Of a stretch of 64,000 nt of DNA, positions 55,407 to 63,777 are shown one piece after another. The notes beneath the pieces are model-generated. The model was not told the origin of the DNA and did no database searches. It worked only from the letters and a program-made list of their open reading frames with translations. The position numbers and the translations under genes are program-made. Source of the DNA: Desulfurococcus mucosus DSM 2162 (GTDB lineage: Archaea; Thermoproteota; Thermoprotei_A; Sulfolobales; Desulfurococcaceae); the NCBI RefSeq assembly GCF_000186365.1, contig NC_014961.1, forward strand, positions 744,001 to 808,000, given 5' to 3'. Each line of letters starts with the position of its first letter. Positions within the stretch are counted from its first letter, which is position 1.

Positions 55407-58373
55407 CTAAGCCTTAGGCTTCCTGAGTAATGCAACTATTGAGAGTATTATAGCGATTATTGTCAGCGCTATGTTCGCAAATATGTAGGTCTGCAGTGAG
55501 TTCAAGGTGTTCTGTGTAGCGTCGACTTTTTCACTCAGTGCAGCCATATCGGTTCTGATCTGCTGTATCTGGCTTGAAACCTGAGAGTTTATCGTGGACG
55601 CGGTTGTCTGCGAGAGCCTGTTCATGTTGTCCATGGCTGTGCCTATCAATGAGACGTACTGGTCAACGAGTACACCGGCTACTCCAGACAACGCTGAGGC
55701 AAGCTGGTCTCTCAGGGTGTCGAGGTCTACTGCCTTCTGCTCCTTCAGCTCCGACACAATGGTGTTTATCTGGGCTATGGCGGATGACCTCACGTTTGCC
55801 AGTACATCGCTCACATTCTGGATTGAGAGAGCCTCGGCGAGCGATGCTGTGTCAACTATCTGCTTGGAGATGCCGGGTATAGCCACCTCCTCAGATAACC
55901 CTATGAGTACTATAGTGTACTTGCTCCCGTATGCTAGGCCCTTAGTGAACTCTGGAGTTAACACTACCTTGAATGTGTCCTCACTTACCTTCTCGCCGGT
56001 TCCTGTAGCTATTATTATGCCCCGTGGATCCTTCACCATGTACTTCAATGAGAACGGTGGGATACCGGATAGCTTAACCGTGATATTGGCTGGCTGTCCA
56101 GGCAGTATCTTATTCGCTATTGGAGACTCTAGCGATACCGACAGGATTGATGTTGCAACCGGCTGCCCGAAGTACCAGTCACCCTTCTTGAATGGATATG
56201 TTGGATCCCTGAAGGCCTTCAGCTCCAACACCTGGTTCTGGGTGTCGAGCTTCGTCAGCATGAATGGACCATAGCTTATCCATGCAAGGTTATACGTGTT
56301 GATCCAGTTGATGTCAGCATCGATCCTGGCATTCCACTCATCCATCTTCAATAGGCCCATGGCGTACTTGTTGACCTTGGAGAGGACGTTATTGTTGTTC
56401 TTGTATGACTGCAGGGTCTCCTTGACCTTTGCAACATGGCTTGGCCATACGAGGCTGAACCATTCATAGCCCTTCTTCTGGTAGAGCACATACTTGGTTT
56501 CACTCCTCCTGTCGAGAGCCAGCTCAAATGTCGCTGCATGTATCTCAATCGGGTTGACGGGGCTGAATGACGCCCAGGATGCTATGTAGTTCTCGTCGAA
56601 GTGCCAGTAGTCGATGTACACTGTGACCTTCTTGTTGTTGAAGTCGAACTCGAAGCCTTTCACCGTGTCAGCCCAGGGCTTGCTTGAGGACGAGAGTCTT
56701 GGCTCTAGGCTACTGTAGTTGGGGTCGTATATCAGGTCAAATAGGTAAGCCAGGTAGCCGACGACATCAGCCCATGTTATAGTTATGCCGTTATGGAACT
56801 TCGCACCTACAATCTTGCTGAAGTCGAAGACAACCTTGCTTGTAGCCTGGGTACCGTTCGGTACAGGTACCCACTGCTTCTTGCTGACATCCCATATTAC
56901 CGCACTAGATGAGACATTGAGCTTCCCAGTGGGACCCGCTGTAACCACCACGTAGGGTGCTCTGAAAGCCATTGGTTCACCGTTGAATGGATGGTTCCAC
57001 ATTGATGGATCATAAGTGGCCCTCTGGAAGTCAACGCTATATACATCGCTGAAGCCTCCCCAAGTGTTCCATGCACTCGAGGACGTCCACACCCAGAGGT
57101 GGGCGAGCTTCAACTCGTTGCGGCCTTCCACATACATTTCACGCAGGTTCCATATGCCTCTCAAACCAGCACCGAGGTCTAGTGTGACGCCTTTCACCTC
57201 GCTTCTAACGGGCCATGTGTCCAGCCTTGTGACAACCCATATTCTGACAGCGTCCTTTATACAGAGCTCAGTCGCCCTCCTGTATAGCTCATCCCTCTCA
57301 GCCTTGCTTGCGTAGTTGCCCTGGTAGATCTTCTGTGTTAAGGTGTCGATCATGTCGTTCTTGTAGTTCCACCAGGTGGGTTCACCCCAACCAGGCATGT
57401 ACCCGTACCATGGGGCACAGAACTGTGCGATCGTGCCTGAGTCGTAACGGTCGATACCGCCCTTACCCCATCCCGCAGTGTAGATATGCCACTCGAAGGC
57501 AGCTGGATCTGTGCCGTATATTATGTTTATGGCCTGAGAGAACGTCATCTCCATCTCATTGACCTCGAAGCCAAGCTTCTTGAGCTCCGATGAGAACATA
57601 TAGCCTATGTCTCTTCTCTCATCTTCCTGCCTTATTATGAACTTCAGCGTTATGGGCTGACCCTCGTAAGTCCATTTACCACCGATCTTTACTGCCCCCA
57701 CCTTGGATAACACATCGGTGATCACTTGGTCAACGTATCCAGGGTTGTATGTAAACTCGTACTTCGCAATGATGTCTGCTATCACAGCGTAGTCAGGGTC
57801 ATACTGGCTTAGGAATGTGTACATTGGGACAGCGAAGCCCCTCATTATCGTGCTAGCGGCAGCCACTCTGTCTATTAGGTAGTTCAAGGCGAACCTTATC
57901 TCCCTGAATGCTAACGGGTTTACTCCTTTACCTGGGTAGGCTCCAAGCTCTACTACCGTCTTCCCCTCCGAAGTAGTGTATATGTTGGTTATGGCTACAG
58001 CGGGGACTCCGAGCTTGGATGCTGCCTCAGTTATTGAGACAGAGCCGTTGAGTACAGCTACATATACTGGGGCAGGGTTAAGGGTTAGCTCTATCAGGCC
58101 GGCCGGCGCCGAGTACAGGGTTATGCCCTGCTTACCCTGCAACTGTGCTGCCTGAGCAGGCTTCAAGCTGAACATGTATGCGTCTATGGCACCACTGGTT
58201 AACGCGTCTGGAACCTCCTCTATGGTTTTCCTGACAACTGTTATCTTGTCGACCGCTGGCCCAGGCTGGGTGGTTTGTGCCACTGTTGTCTGGATCGGTA
58301 CAACTAGTAGTGAGACTAATACTATGGTTAATACCAGTAAGGGGATATACCTATTCAATACCCTCACCCACAC
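55407..58373 (-). CDS. Oligopeptide/dipeptide ABC transporter solute-binding protein, large, with coiled-coil stalk
   Basis: 988 aa, long for the family-5 binding proteins. A signal peptide (PLLVLTIVLVSLLVVPIQTT) leads to a SBP_bac_5 fold split over the sequence (FREIRFALNYLIDRVAAAST, AKFHNGITITWADVVGYLAY). A beta domain (about 770-850) follows, then a region of heptad-like helices (STINSQVSSQIQQIRTDMAA, LSEKVDATQNTLNSLQTYIF) and a C-terminal transmembrane helix with a basic tail. The helices are probably a stalk holding the binding domain above the membrane. GTG 58373 is about 28 bp from a TATA box. Confidence 0.87.
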   Translation of the reverse strand: MWVRVLNRYIPLLVLTIVLVSLLVVPIQTTVAQTTQPGPAVDKITVVRKTIEEVPDALTSGAIDAYMFSLKPAQAAQLQGKQGITLYSAPAGLIELTLNPAPVYVAVLNGSVSITEAASKLGVPAVAITNIYTTSEGKTVVELGAYPGKGVNPLAFREIRFALNYLIDRVAAASTIMRGFAVPMYTFLSQYDPDYAVIADIIAKYEFTYNPGYVDQVITDVLSKVGAVKIGGKWTYEGQPITLKFIIRQEDERRDIGYMFSSELKKLGFEVNEMEMTFSQAINIIYGTDPAAFEWHIYTAGWGKGGIDRYDSGTIAQFCAPWYGYMPGWGEPTWWNYKNDMIDTLTQKIYQGNYASKAERDELYRRATELCIKDAVRIWVVTRLDTWPVRSEVKGVTLDLGAGLRGIWNLREMYVEGRNELKLAHLWVWTSSSAWNTWGGFSDVYSVDFQRATYDPSMWNHPFNGEPMAFRAPYVVVTAGPTGKLNVSSSAVIWDVSKKQWVPVPNGTQATSKVVFDFSKIVGAKFHNGITITWADVVGYLAYLFDLIYDPNYSSLEPRLSSSSKPWADTVKGFEFDFNNKKVTVYIDYWHFDENYIASWASFSPVNPIEIHAATFELALDRRSETKYVLYQKKGYEWFSLVWPSHVAKVKETLQSYKNNNNVLSKVNKYAMGLLKMDEWNARIDADINWINTYNLAWISYGPFMLTKLDTQNQVLELKAFRDPTYPFKKGDWYFGQPVATSILSVSLESPIANKILPGQPANITVKLSGIPPFSLKYMVKDPRGIIIATGTGEKVSEDTFKVVLTPEFTKGLAYGSKYTIVLIGLSEEVAIPGISKQIVDTASLAEALSIQNVSDVLANVRSSAIAQINTIVSELKEQKAVDLDTLRDQLASALSGVAGVLVDQYVSLIGTAMDNMNRLSQTTASTINSQVSSQIQQIRTDMAALSEKVDATQNTLNSLQTYIFANIALTIIAIILSIVALLRKPKA

Positions 58374-58400
58374 GATATATTAAGGATTACCCTGGTAGGT

Positions 58401-58409
58401 ATATAAATC
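58401..58409 (-). promoter_or_regulatory. TATA box of the peptide-binding protein gene
   Basis: GATTTATAT on the minus strand, 28-36 bp before GTG 58373. Confidence 0.6.
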
Positions 58410-58417
58410 TTAGCCCG

Positions 58418-58426
58418 CTATAAGTA
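58418..58426 (+). promoter_or_regulatory. TATA box of the membrane protein gene at 58452, inside an inverted repeat
   Basis: GCTATAAGT, about 26-34 bp before TTG 58452. It is framed by AGCCC (58412-58416) and GGGCT (58430-58434), 5-bp inverted arms that could be a regulatory site. Confidence 0.45.
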
Positions 58427-58451
58427 AGTGGGCTGGAGAGGGGTCGACTAG

Positions 58452-58940
58452 TTGTCGCCAAGGCTATTGATGATTCTTGGACTAGCCACACTGGTGGCAT
58501 CAATCCCGCTTTCCCTAGTGTCAATGACAACACACTACATCGAGTACTCGGCTGAACGCGTCTTCGATGTGCCTGCTGAACCAGTTGAGCTTACATCGAT
58601 CCTAGGGGTTACTGGAGCCGAGGATCTGGTGAATCTAACCCTCTCACTGAGGAACATGGATAACCATTCATCCACGCTCATGGTATTCGACAGGATCGTC
58701 GAGTACTCGGTGACAGTTAAGCCGGGCGAAGCCGTGAATCTCACGCTGAACCATCCCTTCTACAGCATAATGTCCATGGAGAATACGACACTTACATCTA
58801 TAACGCTCACAGGCCTCAGAGCGGTGAAACCCTTCATGGCGCTTTCAATACTATCCCTCGTAACATTCATAGTTGGCACAGTCCTCATGGCTACCTACAT
58901 ATACCTGAGGACACTGGAAAAAGTGACCTCCCCATCTTGA
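58452..58940 (+). CDS. Hypothetical membrane protein with extracellular beta domain
   Basis: 162 aa. N-terminal helix (MILGLATLVASIPLSLVSM, residues about 5-24), an exposed domain with Asn-x-Ser/Thr sites (LVNLTLSLRNMDNHSSTLMV), and a C-terminal helix (ALSILSLVTFIVGTVLMATY). No family recognised. TTG start 58452. It is divergent from the peptide-binding protein gene. Such small membrane-spanning proteins are common next to archaeal transporters, but no role can be assigned. Confidence 0.55.
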   Translation: MSPRLLMILGLATLVASIPLSLVSMTTHYIEYSAERVFDVPAEPVELTSILGVTGAEDLVNLTLSLRNMDNHSSTLMVFDRIVEYSVTVKPGEAVNLTLNHPFYSIMSMENTTLTSITLTGLRAVKPFMALSILSLVTFIVGTVLMATYIYLRTLEKVTSPS

Positions 58941-59075
58941 AGAACACGGTTCACGGATTCATGGTTAACAGCATTCATCTCCACCGCCTCACTCCAGTAC
59001 TTCGTAGGTAATAGTATTAGTCCACCACAAGCCTCATTGCATTACAGCCCCCTAGTCTTGGAAAACCATGTATTG

Positions 59076-59318
59076 CTACCCGGGTTCGCTCCTAAGGGCC
59101 CTCTCACCTGGGTGGCTTAGATCCTGGTACACTTTATACAGGAGTAAGGCTAAGACGCCGCCTTCCACTACGGCGAAAACTATGTTCCCCGATAGTAATG
59201 CGTAGATCAATAAAAGTGCTGTTCCAATTCCATTGAATACATGGAGCCAGAGCCAGTTACGCATTATGAATGATGCGAACACGAACACCATGCCCAGGTA
59301 TCCTAATACGTCGCTCAT
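59076..59318 (-). CDS. Small membrane protein of about 80 residues
   Basis: Three hydrophobic helices (VLGYLGMVFVFASFIMR, LHVFNGIGTALLLIYALL, IVFAVVEGGVLALLLYKVY) and a short charged tail. The pattern resembles small bacterial YgjV/CBU_0592-like membrane proteins, but I cannot assign it. ATG 59318 is preferred; an upstream start at 59330 is possible. The 135-bp gap before it toward the 58452 gene shows nothing recognisable. Confidence 0.55.
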   Translation of the reverse strand: MSDVLGYLGMVFVFASFIMRNWLWLHVFNGIGTALLLIYALLSGNIVFAVVEGGVLALLLYKVYQDLSHPGERALRSEPG

Positions 59319-59330
59319 TCTCCCACCCAT

Positions 59331-59883
59331 AGAGATATCGTTGAATTCATCCTGTGGCTTTTAAAAGCTTTCCATGGAATTGTGGGAAACATATTTATCA
59401 GACCATACGTTCCGCTGAGCCAACGCTATTAGGGATGCCTATCCCTACATCATGTGATACTATCCATACTACTATCATAAACTCCATATATCACCGTATG
59501 AAGAACCCTTAGAAAGTATTAACCATTGGTTTCTAACCGATAGTTCCATTACTTGTCCAAAATACAAACAAACCTATCCAAGGCGGAAACCCAACCAGGC
59601 TAAACAAGTGAACCCAATATATACCTGTATAATCTCCCCCACGCAGTGCTTGAAGCATACCGCCGAAGGCCTAGTCTTCAAGGCTACACCAACGATTCAT
59701 CAGCACTTTCAGCCCTGGATATGTATGCAGGAATCCCCCGACTGTCGCAAACACCTATGAAATAGCGTGACGAATCCGACCTCCTCTCCGTCCCGAGAAT
59801 GAGGCTTTCAAATGTAGAAACGAATGGATGTTGAGGAATAATCCTTTGAGGTAAGAACCAGGGGCATTCCCAGGGTGCTTGGA
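59331..59883. other. Gene-free AT-rich stretch of 553 bp
   Basis: No coding pattern with a good start, no tRNA and no complete C/D box sRNA. TTTTAAAAG (59358-59366) may be a promoter for the small membrane protein. Near 59665-59690 the sequence GGCCTAGTCTTCAAGGC weakly resembles the left hairpin of the IS200/IS605-like elements, and AGGCTTTCAAATGTAG at 59803 weakly resembles the GTTTAAATGTAG that follows it; this may be a decayed sixth copy. The stretch precedes the end of the membrane complex operon on the minus strand. Confidence 0.3.
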
Positions 59884-60888
59884 TTATGCAGGGGGAAGCA
59901 GTAGCCACGCCATTGCCAGTAGTGTTGCTGCTAGAGCTGGTGCTGCACCATACTTCAGCAGCTGGATTAATGCCTGCTCCAGCCGATACCTGCCAAAGAT
60001 GTTCTTGATCGCCACGGAGACAATTAGCAGGGCCACGTACTTGAATGCAACCATTACCACACCGCCCAGGGAGAAATGAGGGAATGGGGCTGGCCCCCCA
60101 AGGACTATATACACGACGGCTAGAAGAGACACCGTTAGATCCATATCGTGTAGCAATGATACAAGTGCAAGCAAGGGTCCAGAGAACTCGGTCTCAAAGC
60201 CAGCTATCAGTTCCTGCTCGGCCTCAGGGATATTGAAGGGTGGATACATGGCCTTAGACTGAAGCGCTACGATGAGTGCTAGCAGTGAAAGCAGCAGTAT
60301 CACGGCTGTCACCGGGTGGCTCCAGAGCTCCATGACCCTGGTTGAGGCACTACCTATGGATAGGAGCATCGGGGAGCCCGCTGTTGCAATGAAGCAGGGA
60401 ACAAATAGTCCCGTGAAGTACACTGGTTCACTAATAGTTAGGATGCTGAGCAACCTTGACACACCTAGACTAGTATACGGGCCGGGTGTGGAGAGCGATG
60501 CCAGGACAAGTGCTAGCACCGGCATTACGCTGGCCATGTAGAAGAAGACGAGATAGTCCAGTGGGCTCCGAACATTGAACAAGCCTATTGGCAACAGTAT
60601 AATCGCACCCGTGATGCATGCTATGCCTATTAGAAGCGATATCTCTGCAACCCTCTGCATACTATACTTGGATTTAACCAGCTCCTTAACCCTTAGAAGC
60701 TTCCAGAAATCCATGAACGGTTGCAGCACTCCATAGGGACCCACATAACTCGGCCCCATCCTCCTCTGGAACCTGGCACTTATCTTTCTAACCAGGTACT
60801 GTGTGAACAGTGAAAGAATCACTGTGAAGAGTAGCCCGGGAAACACGAGCACGGAGAACACGAATATGAGGAACATGTATGTATCCAT
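59884..60888 (-). CDS. NuoH/MbhM-type membrane subunit of a respiratory hydrogenase-like complex
   Basis: 334 aa, eight transmembrane helices. RRMGPSYVGPYGVLQPFMDF near residue 40 and the acidic loop IPEAEQELIAGFETEFSG near 219 are conserved in NuoH, EchB and MbhM, the subunit that links the peripheral arm to the membrane. It is last in the operon from the right edge. In Thermococcales MBH/MBX complexes the same subunit pairs with hydrogenase or sulfane reductase modules; those subunits are not in the window. Confidence 0.88.
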   Translation of the reverse strand: MDTYMFLIFVFSVLVFPGLLFTVILSLFTQYLVRKISARFQRRMGPSYVGPYGVLQPFMDFWKLLRVKELVKSKYSMQRVAEISLLIGIACITGAIILLPIGLFNVRSPLDYLVFFYMASVMPVLALVLASLSTPGPYTSLGVSRLLSILTISEPVYFTGLFVPCFIATAGSPMLLSIGSASTRVMELWSHPVTAVILLLSLLALIVALQSKAMYPPFNIPEAEQELIAGFETEFSGPLLALVSLLHDMDLTVSLLAVVYIVLGGPAPFPHFSLGGVVMVAFKYVALLIVSVAIKNIFGRYRLEQALIQLLKYGAAPALAATLLAMAWLLLPPA

Positions 60889-60889
60889 G

Positions 60890-61246
60890 CTACCACCCCA
60901 TGAGCATCAACACTAGGACAAGTATCGTGAGCAACACGAGGAAGCCTAGCCACGATGAAATAAACATGAACCACCCGTGAAGACTGCCTGTGTGAATCCT
61001 CTCGGTCAGCAACCTGTAGAGGCTTCTCGCAAACCTCCTCATGAACCCATAGTAGAGGCTGCCCACCCCAGGCGATATCTCGCCCACCACATCCTCACCC
61101 TCGCCTGAGAGATATGGCCCAGTCACCCTGATGGACTTCGACTTCAACAGGTAGTATAGTGCTGCCGACGCGAGCAATGAGAGTCCAGCACCAGCTAGAA
61201 CCATGGAGGCAGCGAGAGTTGGATCCACTACTGCATCCACCATCAT
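60890..61246 (-). CDS. Small two-helix subunit of the MBH-type complex (MbhI-like)
   Basis: 118 aa. Transmembrane helices lie at about residues 12-34 and 89-115; between them is an amphipathic segment (SPGVGSLYYGFMRRFARSLY then RLLTERIHTGSLHGWF) resembling the C-terminal lateral-helix region of large antiporter-like subunits such as NuoL. In the archaeal MBH a separate small subunit, MbhI, supplies this helix. It sits between the MnhD-like and NuoH-like genes, overlapping the former by 4 bp. The MbhI equivalence is my inference. Confidence 0.65.
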   Translation of the reverse strand: MMVDAVVDPTLAASMVLAGAGLSLLASAALYYLLKSKSIRVTGPYLSGEGEDVVGEISPGVGSLYYGFMRRFARSLYRLLTERIHTGSLHGWFMFISSWLGFLVLLTILVLVLMLMGW

Positions 61247-62841
61247 GGATATCCACCCCCGAGGATCCTTGCTATCTCCCGTGAAACAACCAAGTAGTAC
61301 CTGTTAACGCCGTCCACGGTGGTAATGGATGCCGAGGCGTTCATGAAGACCCCCTCGATCAACGGGAATAATGCTCCAAGAACGAGAAGCACCATGGCTA
61401 TGGTGAATAGCATCCATTCAACGCTTCTCGCATTCACCCTCCTATGTTCTCTTCCAACACTGAAGACCACTGAGTAAATAGCCTTGAAGTAGCCTGGCAG
61501 GGAGAGAGCTGATATCACTATTATCATTATGCCTCCAAGTATGAAGCCTGAGTACGCGTATCCATAGTATATGAGTAGCTTCGAGTAGAAGCCTAGGAAG
61601 GGTAGCAGACCCGCGAGACTTAGGAATCCTGCAACCCATGCAAAGCTAGCTAGGGGATACAGCCTCCCCACTCCTCTCATCTCATCCATGTCCCTGGAGC
61701 CAGCTGCATCTATGAAGACTCCGCTCGCCATGAAGAGCATTGACTTAGCTAAACCATGAGAGACTATGTGCGTAACTGCACCAGCCACAGCTATCTTCAC
61801 CGCCTCTCCCGTGCCCGTGAGGAAGCCGGCTGAGAGACCTATGTATATTATCCCGATATGGCTAATGGTGCTGTACGCCAGCAACCTCTTCACGTCTCTC
61901 TGACTCATCATCAATAATGCTCCTACTACCCCGCTAACGGAGCCCAGGATGAATAAAGCCACCAACACTGCCTCCCTGTAGCCGGCTAGGTAACTACTGG
62001 GGCCGAACAACGTGTACATGAACCTCATCACGGCGTAAACCCCTACGTTTACAACCATCCCAGAGAGGGCTGCGGAGACAGGGGTTGGGGCCTCTGGGTG
62101 TGCGTCGGGCAACCAGAAGTGGTTGGGGAATAGTGCTGACTTATATGTGAATACCCATAGCGAGAACGCCACCACTATTAAGCCAGCGTATTTCACACCC
62201 TCTCCTGCAAACCTGTAGTACTGCGAGATAGCTGAAAGCAGCCCCATGTTTAGTGAGCCATGTGTCACGTAGAGTATTACAAGGGCGCCGAAGTACATGT
62301 TCGTGGCGACCGCACCTATCAGAGCGTACTTGGCCGCTGCTTCAACGGCCTCCGCCCTCCCCTTGTGATACGACACCAACCCGTATGCGGAGATACTTAG
62401 AACCTCGAGCATGACGAAGAGGTTGAAAGCGTCGCCTGTGTAAAGGCATCCCAGCATTCCTATCTCAAGGCCGAGGAGGAGTACATAATACCATACTGGC
62501 TCATCCAAGTGGCGACCATACCATACAGAGTACAATGTAACAGCCAGCATAGTCAACGCTGTGTACGCCCCGATCAACGCGTTTAACCCGTCCACCTCGT
62601 ACACTATACCGTAATGGGGAGGCCAACCGCCAAAGGGGTAGAGGAGTGGTTCGCCCTCCCAATAGACAGCTATAAGTATTATCACCGATGAGAATGCGGC
62701 CAGCATGGATCCAGTTAAAGCCAGCAGGTAGGTGGCTCTCCTACTACCAGTGAGCTTCTCGATCAACGGTATCACGAATACTATGAGTGCTAACAGGGGT
62801 ATGGTTAAACCGGTCAGGTTGTAGGCAAGCTCATGTATCAT
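61243..62841 (-). CDS. Antiporter-like proton/ion channel subunit (MnhD/MbhH/NuoN type)
   Basis: 532 aa with about 14 transmembrane helices. The key features of the family are present: the conserved Glu in GLEIGMLGCLYTGDAFNLFV (near residue 130), KSALFPNHFWLPDAHPEAPT (near 235, pathway Lys and His), YSTISHIGIIYIGLSAGFLT (near 325) and VTHIVSHGLAKSMLFMASG (near 355). It moves protons or sodium across the membrane as part of the operon's complex. Confidence 0.9.
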   Translation of the reverse strand: MIHELAYNLTGLTIPLLALIVFVIPLIEKLTGSRRATYLLALTGSMLAAFSSVIILIAVYWEGEPLLYPFGGWPPHYGIVYEVDGLNALIGAYTALTMLAVTLYSVWYGRHLDEPVWYYVLLLGLEIGMLGCLYTGDAFNLFVMLEVLSISAYGLVSYHKGRAEAVEAAAKYALIGAVATNMYFGALVILYVTHGSLNMGLLSAISQYYRFAGEGVKYAGLIVVAFSLWVFTYKSALFPNHFWLPDAHPEAPTPVSAALSGMVVNVGVYAVMRFMYTLFGPSSYLAGYREAVLVALFILGSVSGVVGALLMMSQRDVKRLLAYSTISHIGIIYIGLSAGFLTGTGEAVKIAVAGAVTHIVSHGLAKSMLFMASGVFIDAAGSRDMDEMRGVGRLYPLASFAWVAGFLSLAGLLPFLGFYSKLLIYYGYAYSGFILGGIMIIVISALSLPGYFKAIYSVVFSVGREHRRVNARSVEWMLFTIAMVLLVLGALFPLIEGVFMNASASITTVDGVNRYYLVVSREIARILGGGYP

Positions 62842-62854
62842 CGACTACCACCTC

Positions 62855-63367
62855 TTACTCGAATATTTTACGAGAGTACTCCTCGAACACAAGGGATATC
62901 TCCTTCTTCGCCTCAGCGGGCTCAATGGTTTTAGCATCGATCCAGTGCACGTAGAAAGCCTTCTCATCCTCCCTGACTTCAACCACGACTGTACCCGGCG
63001 TGTTAGTTATGGAGTTAGCTATCGATGCCACTGTGTAGTCTGATACAGCCTCATACGGTACCTTGACTATCGCCGGGTTTACAGGGGTCTTCGGGTGCAG
63101 TATCCTCTTTATTACATCTATGTGAGCCTTCGTCTCATCAATGGTGAAATACCTTACAGCATACCTCAATAGCCAGAACCACCTAGCCGGGTTCAGGACC
63201 TTCCACGGCTCAGAGACCGTTATGTTGGCGAAGAGTACCCCGGTCACTAATGCCACCACTACACCTGTCACCAGGTCGTAGGGCTGTATGCTTCCCGAGA
63301 ACACTATGTATGTTATGAAAGACAGTGCCGAGACCACTGCTATTCTTGCAGCTTTCACGGGCGTCAC
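62855..63367 (-). CDS. MnhE/MrpE-type subunit
   Basis: 170 aa. Two or three N-terminal transmembrane helices (VVSALSFITYIVFSGSIQPY, LVTGVVVALVTGVLFANITV), then a soluble domain with PAIVKVPYEAVSDYTVASIA and NSITNTPGTVVVEV, the signature of MnhE/MrpE. It overlaps the MnhC-like gene by 4 bp. Its position between the C- and D-type genes, rather than after D, is unusual for an Mrp operon. Confidence 0.87.
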   Translation of the reverse strand: MTPVKAARIAVVSALSFITYIVFSGSIQPYDLVTGVVVALVTGVLFANITVSEPWKVLNPARWFWLLRYAVRYFTIDETKAHIDVIKRILHPKTPVNPAIVKVPYEAVSDYTVASIANSITNTPGTVVVEVREDEKAFYVHWIDAKTIEPAEAKKEISLVFEEYSRKIFE

Positions 63368-63777
63368 CCCCTGAGCCTCCTTATCTCCCTCATGTCGAGC
63401 GTATGGTAGTGCTTGTATAGCTGGTAGCCGAGGAAGACTAGGAAGAGTGTTACAGCCAACCCTATCACCACGGCTGTTAAGACGAGTGCTTGAGGCAATG
63501 GATCCACGGCTCTCGCCACGAACTCTTTCAACGCGCTTGGAGTAGGCTCTGTCACCAGTACTGGTGGACGAGGGTTTACTCCGTCAACCCATTTCCTGTA
63601 GCCGAGGTATATTGCGAAGGCGTTTATTGTGTCTGAGAAAATGGTTAACGCTATCACCTTCTTAATGTAGTGTGACTTGAAGAATAGCCCGTACAGGGAT
63701 ATCGCGAAGTTGAATATCAGGGAGAAAAGCGTGAGTGCGAACAAGTAGTTCACTATATACTCACTCACCTGAACCAC
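63364..63777 (-). CDS. MnhC/MbhG/NuoK-type subunit
   Basis: 137 aa. Three transmembrane helices (VNYLFALTLFSLIFNFAISL, IKKVIALTIFSDTINAFAIY, PQALVLTAVVIGLAVTLFLV) with the Gly-Leu-Tyr after the first helix and an insertion in the second loop, as in MnhC. Part of the ion-translocating module; overlaps its neighbours on both sides. Confidence 0.85.
   Translation of the reverse strand: MVQVSEYIVNYLFALTLFSLIFNFAISLYGLFFKSHYIKKVIALTIFSDTINAFAIYLGYRKWVDGVNPRPPVLVTEPTPSALKEFVARAVDPLPQALVLTAVVIGLAVTLFLVFLGYQLYKHYHTLDMREIRRLRG

Noticed and set aside
59684-59721. C/D box-like pattern on the minus strand (CTGA, short spacer, CTGATGA)
   Set aside because: The C box has a non-consensus first base, no upstream C box lies at 12 nt before CTGA, and no second CTGA follows the guide.
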